Shown piece by piece: positions 58,346-64,000 of a stretch of 64,000 bases of DNA. Within the stretch, counting starts at the first letter, position 1, and each line of letters opens with the position of its first letter. Source of the stretch: Scatomonas sp963928055 (lineage in GTDB: Bacteria; Bacillota; Clostridia; Lachnospirales; Lachnospiraceae); assembly GCA_963928055.1 (NCBI GenBank), contig CAWVDN010000001.1, forward strand, positions 1,364,001 to 1,428,000, read 5' to 3'. The position numbers and the translations under genes are program-made. Under the pieces are notes generated by a model that worked only from the letters and a program-made list of their open reading frames with translations, did not search any database and was not told the DNA's origin.

Positions 58346-58380
58346 GCCGAGCACCCGTTGTCAACGGTAAAATGAACGGG
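58346..58380. repeat. Partial copy of the sequence at 52902-52932
   Basis: AGCCGAGC, GTCAACGGT and ATGAACGG occur in the same order and nearly the same spacing at 52902-52932 (interrupted next to the IS3 site) and here. They may mark two related element modules, or the scar of recombination between them. Confidence 0.5.
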
Positions 58381-58434
58381 CTGCCGCCCGCCGTATGACA
58401 AGTGCGCCCGCCCCTGCTATATGGGCAGACAAGG

Positions 58435-58472
58435 GGGGGAGCAACAGCCTAAAATGCTGTCGCTCCCCCTTT
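58435..58472 (+). terminator. Strong hairpin at the start of the mobilisation module
   Basis: GGGGGAGCAACAGC pairs with GCTGTCGCTCCCCC (one mismatch, 7-nt loop) and is followed by TTT. From here to 58980 I see no gene I can support; a 156-codon plus-strand frame is discussed under rejected items. Confidence 0.6.
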
Positions 58473-58908
58473 ACTATGAAAACAAAAACTGAATAACGAC
58501 GAGCCATGAGCCGCAGAGATTTTTTGAAATCCTGCGACTTTTTTTGCGTCCATTTTTCCCAAACCGGGCTTGCCTACCGTAGTAGTGATGAAAAAGAAAA
58601 ACGTGTTTGGAAAAACTGCCGCCCTGTCCGTGGAGGGCAGCAAAGGAAAACACAAAACTTTTTCGCAGCCGTTTTCCCCAAATGCCCCTTTGAGTTGGCA
58701 AAAACGCTTTTTCATGTGGTGTTGGGAGTGAAAGGGAAAACGACAAAAGCCACGGCAGAGGAAGTCGGCAGCTTTGTAGAGCAAGATTCTACCACGGTGC
58801 CAAAATCCGCATATCTGCGGTTTTGCCCCTGCGGTAAATCTTGTTGGGGAGTGCCTTCCCCAAACCCTGCTATGCGGCTTGCGCCGCTTGAAAAAACCTC
58901 AAAATATT

Positions 58909-58938
58909 TTTTCGGATTTTTCAAAATCCCACCGAAAA
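58909..58938. other. Candidate origin of transfer
   Basis: TTTTCGG and CCGAAAA enclose an inner GGATTTT/AAAATCC pairing, 45 bp before mobC. Relaxase nick regions commonly lie at such hairpins just upstream of the mobilisation genes. Only position and symmetry support this. Confidence 0.35.
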
Positions 58939-58982
58939 CAACCTTGCAAAAATGCCCTCAAAAAGATGATAAGTGAAAGGAG

Positions 58983-59390
58983 TTGATACCCATAACCAAG
59001 AGATACAACACGCCCCACCGCCGCCATGTAGTCAAGACCCGCATGACCGAGGAAGAATACGCCGACTTCACCGAGCGTCTGTCTCACTTTGAAATGAGCC
59101 AAGCCGAGTTTATCCGGCAAGCCATCACGAAAGCGACCATACGCCCCATCATCACCGTTTCCCCGGTCAATGACGAACTGCTTGCCGCTGTCGGGAAGCT
59201 GACCGCCGAATACGGCAGGATCGGCGGCAACTTAAACCAGATAGCCCGGACGCTGAACGAGTGGCACAGCCCCTACCCGCAGCTTGCCGGGGAGGTACGG
59301 GCGGCGGTTTCCGACCTTGCCGCCTTGAAGTTTGAAGTCTTGCGAAAGGTAGGTGACGCTGTTGGCAACATTCAAGCATATCAGCTCTAA
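58983..59390 (+). CDS. MobC-like relaxosome accessory protein
   Basis: The 135-residue ribbon-helix-helix protein helps the relaxase at oriT. It has a DNA-binding region KTRMTEEEYADFTERLSHF and MSQAEFIRQAI, and the family tail GGNLNQIARTLNEW ... LKFEVLRKVGDAVGNI. The start is uncertain: a TTG at 58983 directly follows AAAGGAG, while the best-spaced codon is ATA. It overlaps the relaxase start. Confidence 0.87.
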   Translation: MIPITKRYNTPHRRHVVKTRMTEEEYADFTERLSHFEMSQAEFIRQAITKATIRPIITVSPVNDELLAAVGKLTAEYGRIGGNLNQIARTLNEWHSPYPQLAGEVRAAVSDLAALKFEVLRKVGDAVGNIQAYQL

Positions 59391-60984
59391 AAATGCGGAC
59401 TACGGTGCAGCCGAGCAATATCTAACCTTTGAGCATGACGAGTTTACCATGAAACCCGCCCTTGACGAAGCCGGGCGGCTCATACTCCGGGAGGACTACC
59501 GAATAGCCACTATGAACTGCGGCGAGGAAGATTTTGCCGTTGCCTGTATGCGGGCAAATCTCCGATACGGCAAAAACCAAAAACGAGAAGATGTGAAAAG
59601 CCACCACTATATCATTTCCTTTGACCCACGGGACGCAGCGGACAACGGATTGACCGTAGACAGGGCGCAAGAATTGGGCGAGAAATTTTGTGCCGAACAT
59701 TTCCCCGGACACCAAGCCATTGTCTGCACCCACCCGGACGGGCATAACCACAGCGGCAATATCCATGTGCATATCGTCATCAACTCCCTGCGGATTTATG
59801 AAGTCCCGCTTCTGCCCTACATGGACAGACCAGCCGATACACGGGAGGGCTGCAAGCACCGCTGCACCAACGCCGCTATGGAATATTTCAAGAGTGAAGT
59901 CATGGAGATGTGCCACCGGGAGGGGCTTTACCAAATCGACCTCCTAAGCGGCAGCAAGGAACGGATAACGGAACGGGAATACTGGGCGGCAAAGAAAGGG
60001 CAGCTTGCCCTTGATAAAGAGAACGCCGCCAGAGAAGCCGCCGGACAGCCGACCAAGCCCACCAAGTTTGAAACGGACAAGGCGAAGCTGCGCCGGACGA
60101 TACGGCAGGCACTTTCCCAAGCTACCAGCTTTGACGAGTTTTCTTCCCTTTTGCTGCGTGAGGGTGTGACTGTCAAGGAGAGCCGGGGGCGGCTTTCCTA
60201 CCTCACGCCGGACAGGACAAAGCCTATCACAGCCCGGAAGCTGGGGGACGATTTTGACAAGGCTACTGTCCTTGCCCTGCTTACACAGAACGCCCGCAGA
60301 GCCGCCGAACAGACCAAAGCCATACCCGAATACCCTGCCGCAGTTAAAAAGCCGTCACAAGGGGAAAAAACCACAAAAACCACCCCGGCAGACAACACCT
60401 TGCAGCGCATGGTTGACCGGGAAGCCAAGCGAGCCGAGGGCAAGGGCGTGGGCTATGACCGCTGGGCGGCAAAGTACAATCTAAAGCAAATGGCGGCTAC
60501 CGTTACCGCCTACCAGCAGTACGGCTTTTCTTCCCCGGAGGAACTGGACGAAGCCTGTTCTGCCGCCTATACCGCCATGCGGGAAAGCCTTACAGAGCTG
60601 AAGCAGGTGGAAAAGACGCTGGACGGGAAAAAGGAGCTGCAACGGCAGGTGCTTGCCTATTCCAAGACCCGCCCTGTCCGGGACGGGCTGAAACAGCAGA
60701 AAAACGCCAAAGCAAAAGCAGCCTACCGACAGAAGCACGAAAGCGACTTTATCATAGCAGACGCAGCCGCCCGTTATTTTAGGGAGAACGGCATTTCCAA
60801 GCTGCCAAGCTATAAAGCCCTGCAAGCAGAGATTGAAACCCTTATCAAAGAGAAAAACAGCGGCTACAACGATTACCGGGCAAAACGGGAGGAATACCGC
60901 CGCTTACAGACCGTCAAGGGCAATATCGACCAGATTTTACGCCGGGAGCGCAAGCCTGTGAAAAGGCAGGAACAGGAGCGATAA
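59353..60984 (+). CDS. Relaxase/mobilisation nuclease
   Basis: The protein of about 540 residues has the relaxase metal-binding histidine triad in HNHSGNIHVHIVINS near residue 135 and a preceding SHHYIISFDPRDA segment (MobA/MobP type). The C-terminal half is a charged helical region with GVTVKESRGRLSYLTPD, typical of this class in Clostridia elements. It nicks oriT and pilots the strand. The start may be GTG 59353 or TTG 59362 (giving MATFKHISSKN); both overlap mobC. Confidence 0.92.
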   Translation: MTLLATFKHISSKNADYGAAEQYLTFEHDEFTMKPALDEAGRLILREDYRIATMNCGEEDFAVACMRANLRYGKNQKREDVKSHHYIISFDPRDAADNGLTVDRAQELGEKFCAEHFPGHQAIVCTHPDGHNHSGNIHVHIVINSLRIYEVPLLPYMDRPADTREGCKHRCTNAAMEYFKSEVMEMCHREGLYQIDLLSGSKERITEREYWAAKKGQLALDKENAAREAAGQPTKPTKFETDKAKLRRTIRQALSQATSFDEFSSLLLREGVTVKESRGRLSYLTPDRTKPITARKLGDDFDKATVLALLTQNARRAAEQTKAIPEYPAAVKKPSQGEKTTKTTPADNTLQRMVDREAKRAEGKGVGYDRWAAKYNLKQMAATVTAYQQYGFSSPEELDEACSAAYTAMRESLTELKQVEKTLDGKKELQRQVLAYSKTRPVRDGLKQQKNAKAKAAYRQKHESDFIIADAAARYFRENGISKLPSYKALQAEIETLIKEKNSGYNDYRAKREEYRRLQTVKGNIDQILRRERKPVKRQEQER

Positions 60985-61168
60985 AAACCACCCCAAAATG
61001 TACCCGAACCCATACAGAACAAGGGGGCTGCCCCGTACCCTATCCCCAATACCAAAGGATTTTTTAACGGGCTTACAGGGCAGAAAAACCCCGAAAATGA
61101 TACCGAGATGATACAGAATTACCGCCGATACCGCCACACCAGCGGAAACGGCAGAAAGGAGCGCACCC

Positions 61169-61381
61169 ATGCCAAGAATGAGCAAGAAACGGCGGCTGGA
61201 ATGGTCTTTTTTCCTGCGGCAAGTGAAAGTCGGGAATGCCACCTGCGACCGTATCACATACAACGACCTCTGCCGGAGCTGTACCCATAGCTGCAAGCAG
61301 AGCTTCCGGGCGGTTATCATACTCTGCCCCCGCTACTACTCCAAACGCCGGAAAAAGGAGGACAGGGACAATGGCAGATAA
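61169..61381 (+). CDS. Small Cys-containing element protein of unknown function
   Basis: The 70-residue basic protein has AAAGGAG with 8-bp spacing before the ATG at 61169. It contains ITYNDLCRSCTHSCKQSF and CPRYYSKRRKKE, a possible zinc-binding Cys set. It overlaps the replication gene start by 11 bp. Similar small frames precede the replication initiator in related elements (from memory), which supports reality but not function. The 184 bp between the relaxase stop and this gene hold nothing I recognise. Confidence 0.6.
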   Translation: MPRMSKKRRLEWSFFLRQVKVGNATCDRITYNDLCRSCTHSCKQSFRAVIILCPRYYSKRRKKEDRDNGR

Positions 61382-62114
61382 CCGCAAGTATTACTACCTC
61401 AAGCTGAAAGAGAACTTTTTTGACAGCGACTCCATTGTACTGCTGGAAGATATGAAAGACGGGATTTTATATTCCAATATTCTCTTGAAGCTGTACTTAA
61501 AATCGCTGAAAAACGGCGGGAAGTTGCAGCTTGACGAGCATATCCCCTACACAGCGCAGATGATAGCGACACTGACCCGCCACCAGATAGGGACAGTTGA
61601 GAGGGCTTTAGAGATTTTCCGGCAGTTGGGGCTTGTGGAGCAGCTTGACAGCGGGGCTTTCTATATGACCGACATTGAGCTGATGATAGGACAGTCCTCT
61701 ACCGAAGCCGAGCGAAAACGGGCTGCAAGGCTGGAAAACAAGGCACTTTTACCGCCCCGGACAAAAGGCGGACATTTGTCCGACATTCGTCCACCAGAGA
61801 TAGAGTTAGAGAAAGAGATAGAGATAGAAAAAGAGAGAGAGGGAGAAACGGGACACCCCACCCCCGCCGCTTATGGCAGATACAACAATGTGATACTGAC
61901 CGATACAGAGCTTTCCGGGCTGAAAACAGAGCTGCCCGACAAGTGGGAGTATTATATTGACCGGCTTTCCTGCCATATCGCTTCCACCGGGAAACAGTAC
62001 CACAGCCATGCAGCCACCATTTACAAGTGGGCGCAGGAGGACGCTGCCAAAGGCAAGGCTGCCCCGAAACAGGGCATACCCGATTATTCATGCAAGGAGG
62101 GCGAGAGCTTATGA
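61371..62114 (+). CDS. Replication initiator, phage replisome organiser-like
   Basis: The 247-residue protein has an N-terminal winged-helix domain (YYYLKLKENFFDSDSIVLLEDM, HIPYTAQMIATLTRHQIGTVERALEIF) of the phage replisome-organiser type. A Glu/Lys-rich linker (ELEKEIEIEKEREGE) and a DnaD/C-like end (AATIYKWAQEDAAKG) follow. The ATG at 61371 has AAAAAGGAGG. It probably starts autonomous replication of the excised element with the DnaC-like loader that overlaps its end. Confidence 0.88.
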   Translation: MADNRKYYYLKLKENFFDSDSIVLLEDMKDGILYSNILLKLYLKSLKNGGKLQLDEHIPYTAQMIATLTRHQIGTVERALEIFRQLGLVEQLDSGAFYMTDIELMIGQSSTEAERKRAARLENKALLPPRTKGGHLSDIRPPEIELEKEIEIEKEREGETGHPTPAAYGRYNNVILTDTELSGLKTELPDKWEYYIDRLSCHIASTGKQYHSHAATIYKWAQEDAAKGKAAPKQGIPDYSCKEGESL

Positions 62115-62770
62115 AAAACGAGATTGAAGCTATGATTACGGACATTACAGCCACTACCGCCGAAGCGGAGGACTACACAGGCGAGGACGGGCTTTTATAC
62201 TGCGGCAAGTGCCATACGCCAAAAGAAGCCTACTTTTCAAAAGAAACCGCCCGCTTTTATGTAGAGAGCTGGGAAACCATGCAGGCTGAAAATATCGGCT
62301 ACCTGTTTTGGGGCGGCGTGGGGACAGGAAAAAGCTACCTTGCTGCCTGTATCGCCAACGCCCTTATGGAGCAGGAAGTCCCGGTGTGCATGACAAACTT
62401 TGCAACGATACTCAATGACCTTGCCGCCAGCTTCGAGGGCAGGAATGAGTATATTTCCCGCCTTTGCAGCTATCCCCTGCTGATACTTGATGATTTTGGT
62501 ATGGAGCGAGGGACGGAATACGGGCTGGAACAGGTTTACAGCGTGATTGACAGCCGTTACCGAAGCGGCAAGCCGCTGATCGCCACGACCAACCTCACGC
62601 TGGAGGAATTGCAGCACCCGCAGGACACGCCTCACGCCCGTATCTATGACAGGCTGACTTCCATGTGCGCCCCCGTCCGCTTCACGGGCAGCAACTTCCG
62701 AAAGGAAACCGCACAGGAAAAGCTGGAACGCTTAAAGCAACTGATGAAGCAGCGAAAGGAGAGCCTATGA
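62111..62770 (+). CDS. DnaC-like helicase loader ATPase, internally shortened
   Basis: The 219-residue AAA+ ATPase has Walker A GGVGTGKSYLAACIANAL, Walker B LLILDDFGMERG and sensor region LIATTNLTLEEL. It loads the helicase for element replication. It starts at ATGA overlapping the previous gene. The N-terminal zinc ribbon keeps only one Cys pair (CGKCHTPKEAYF) before jumping to ARFYVESWE. Relatives I recall have a second Cys pair and a helical spacer of about 60 residues here, so an in-frame deletion is likely. Confidence 0.88.
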   Translation: MKNEIEAMITDITATTAEAEDYTGEDGLLYCGKCHTPKEAYFSKETARFYVESWETMQAENIGYLFWGGVGTGKSYLAACIANALMEQEVPVCMTNFATILNDLAASFEGRNEYISRLCSYPLLILDDFGMERGTEYGLEQVYSVIDSRYRSGKPLIATTNLTLEELQHPQDTPHARIYDRLTSMCAPVRFTGSNFRKETAQEKLERLKQLMKQRKESL

Positions 62771-62955
62771 CAGAAACCAAACAGACAAGCACCACCAAAA
62801 CAGACCGCCGCCCGGACTGTGTAACGGAAATCCGCATGGGCAACTCCGTCCTTACCGTTTCCGGCTTCTTCAAGCAGGGCGCAACCGACACCGCAGCCGA
62901 CAAGATGATGAAAGTGCTGGAAGCGGAAGCTGCTACACAAAAAACGGCGATTTGA
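62767..62955 (+). CDS. TnpW-like transposon protein
   Basis: The 62-residue protein is translated from ATGA overlapping the DnaC-like stop. It has a Thr/Lys-rich start and a conserved EIRMGNSVLTVSGFFKQG core, then a short helix. It is the standard partner just upstream of the large serine recombinase gene in Tn4451-type elements. The biochemical role is uncertain. Confidence 0.85.
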   Translation: MTETKQTSTTKTDRRPDCVTEIRMGNSVLTVSGFFKQGATDTAADKMMKVLEAEAATQKTAI

Positions 62956-63066
62956 CCGACCATAAAGAAGCAGATTTGACGCTTTTGCCGCTATACAGAC
63001 AGCCGCCCCATGTGGTACAATCGAGGTACGGAATAGTGGGGCTGGCTGTCGGAAACGGAGGATTTT

Positions 63067-64000
63067 ATGTTAAGACAGACCAACCAACAACCAATTACCG
63101 CCCTTTACCCAAGACTTTCCCATGAGGACGAGCTGCAAGGCGAGAGCAATTCCATTTCCAATCAGAAGCGTATCCTTGAAACCTATGCAAAGCAGAACGG
63201 CTTTTCCAATCTGCGCTGGTACACGGACGACGGTTATTCTGGTGCGAACTTTCAAAGACCCGGTTTTCAAGCCATGCTTGCAGACATTGAAGCCGGAAAA
63301 GTCGGGACAGTTATCGTAAAGGATATGTCGAGGTTAGGGCGAAACTACCTACAAGTGGGAATGTACACGGAAATGATTTTCCCACAGAAAGGTGTCCGCT
63401 TCATCGCTATCAATGACGGAGTGGACAGCGCACAGGGCGACAATGACTTTGCCCCGCTGCGGAATATCTTTAACGAATGGCTGGTGAGAGATACGAGCAA
63501 GAAAATCAAAGCAGTAAAACGCTCAAAAGGCATGAGTGGCAAGCCCATCACAAGCAAGCCTGTGTATGGCTACCTCATGGACGAGGACGAAAATTTCATT
63601 ATTGACGAGGAAGCTTCACCCGTAGTCAAGCAGATATACAACCTCTGCCTTGCCGGGAATGGTCCGACCAAGATAGCCCGTATGCTCACAGAGCAGCAAA
63701 TCCCCACGCCGGGGACGCTGGAATACCGCAGGACGGGCAGCACCCGCCGCTACCACCCTGGCTATGAGTGCAAGTGGGCGACCAATACCGTTGTGCATAT
63801 CCTTGAAAACCGGGAATACACAGGCTGTCTGGTAAACTTCAAGACGGAAAAACTCTCTTACAAAGTCAAGCACAGTGTAGAAAATCCCCCGGAAAAGCAA
63901 GTGATTTTCAAGAACCACCACGAGCCTATCATAGACACCCAAACATGGGAACGGGTACAGGAGCTTCGCAAGCAGCGCAAACGCCCCAACCGCTATGATG
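63067..64000 (+). CDS. TnpX-type large serine recombinase (3' end outside window)
   Basis: A site-specific recombinase that excises and inserts the element through a circular form. The resolvase domain has the catalytic Ser in YPRLSHEDEL (N-terminus), Arg-containing VIVKDMSRLGRNYLQVGMYT and INDGVDSAQGDND. The recombinase domain follows (GKPITSKPVYGYL, YNLCLAGNGPTKIARML). 311 codons are visible, and the zinc and coiled-coil parts lie beyond 64000. ACGGAGG precedes the ATG. The element's right end should follow the gene. Confidence 0.95.
   Translation, partial: MLRQTNQQPITALYPRLSHEDELQGESNSISNQKRILETYAKQNGFSNLRWYTDDGYSGANFQRPGFQAMLADIEAGKVGTVIVKDMSRLGRNYLQVGMYTEMIFPQKGVRFIAINDGVDSAQGDNDFAPLRNIFNEWLVRDTSKKIKAVKRSKGMSGKPITSKPVYGYLMDEDENFIIDEEASPVVKQIYNLCLAGNGPTKIARMLTEQQIPTPGTLEYRRTGSTRRYHPGYECKWATNTVVHILENREYTGCLVNFKTEKLSYKVKHSVENPPEKQVIFKNHHEPIIDTQTWERVQELRKQRKRPNRYD

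Larger units (their letters stand above)
52033..64000 (+). mobile_element. Tn4451-like integrative/mobilisable element, composite, right end outside window
   Basis: Gene order mobC, relaxase, replication initiator, dnaC-like, tnpW and TnpX-type large serine recombinase is that of Tn4451-family mobilisable elements. The left end is placed near 52033 from the sudden fall in GC and the truncation of a host gene; the precise end is not proven. Inside are two insertion sequences, remnants of other conjugative elements (a sigma-like gene and Maff2) and a low-GC cargo module. The element therefore carries at least three layers of insertion. Confidence 0.75.

Noticed and set aside
58506..58976. A 156-codon plus-strand frame ahead of mobC
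   Set aside because: It has no ribosome binding site and an odd composition (Phe/Cys/Lys-rich), and it contains the probable oriT hairpin. Similar DNA is, from memory, non-coding in related elements.
1..64000. tRNA, rRNA, tmRNA or other housekeeping RNA genes
   Set aside because: Intergenic regions were read for cloverleaf-type and rRNA-like sequences on both strands and none was found.

Overview
The window reads as a chromosomal segment of an endospore-forming Clostridia, most likely a Lachnospiraceae relative. The support is a spoIIAA-spoIIAB-sigF-spoVA operon, Gram-positive T-box, cobalamin and tetrahydrofolate riboswitches, strong AGGAGG ribosome binding sites, and a Tn4451-like integrative element. 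Positions 1-52030 are fairly GC-rich host backbone with nearly all genes on the minus strand. From about 52033 to the end lies a composite mobile region that is partly much richer in A+T.

Region 1 (1-18.8 kb) is a molybdenum block. modA-modB-modC (molybdate uptake) is followed by a molybdopterin-binding protein and moaC (cut by the window start). After an Rpn-like pseudogene, a LysR regulator and a divergent URO-D-family gene comes a long operon (15854 down to 7671): a pyridine-nucleotide/dicluster Fe-S protein, a CxxC redox protein, a methyltransferase, a C-GCAxxG-C-C protein, an NTP transferase-HD fusion, a class V aminotransferase, an unknown small protein, an AMP-dependent CoA ligase-like protein, a ModE-like regulator and a HAD phosphatase. 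Just upstream is the enzyme they probably serve, a 915-residue Mop-type molybdenum aldehyde oxidoreductase. An XdhC-family maturation protein lies at 21.9 kb. Four genes here are frameshifted. All six lesions are explained by one extra base in a short run, so either base-calling error or local decay must be considered.

Region 2 (19-31.5 kb) has a 53-bp tandem repeat, a ferredoxin/zinc-ribbon pair behind a Crp/Fnr-type palindrome centred at -41.5, a TylF-like protein and xdhC. It continues with a KtrAB potassium system co-oriented with a KdpDE-like two-component pair, the sporulation operon spoIIAA-AB-sigF-spoVAA-AB-AC, and a TPR membrane protein.

Region 3 (31.5-52 kb) holds folC, an LTA-synthase-like membrane protein, valS with a T-box leader lying upstream of an intervening zinc-ribbon gene, and sbcDC behind a terminator and a cobalamin riboswitch with no B12 gene attached. 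It ends with folE-HD-folP-folBK under a tetrahydrofolate-type riboswitch, a macrodomain-ADP-ribosylglycohydrolase fusion and three unknown genes. The last of these is cut by the mobile element.

Region 4 (52-64 kb) is the mobile region: an XRE membrane regulator, an IS3-family insertion (4-bp duplication CATA), remnants of a sigma-like gene and of Maff2, and a low-GC module. That module has a promoter, a 34-residue cationic peptide, a terminator, a small membrane protein and a secreted CHAT/caspase-like protein split by an IS256-family element with an 8-bp duplication. Then follow mobC, a relaxase, a replication initiator, a DnaC-like ATPase, tnpW and a TnpX-like large serine recombinase that runs off the end. 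No tRNA, rRNA or CRISPR array was seen.
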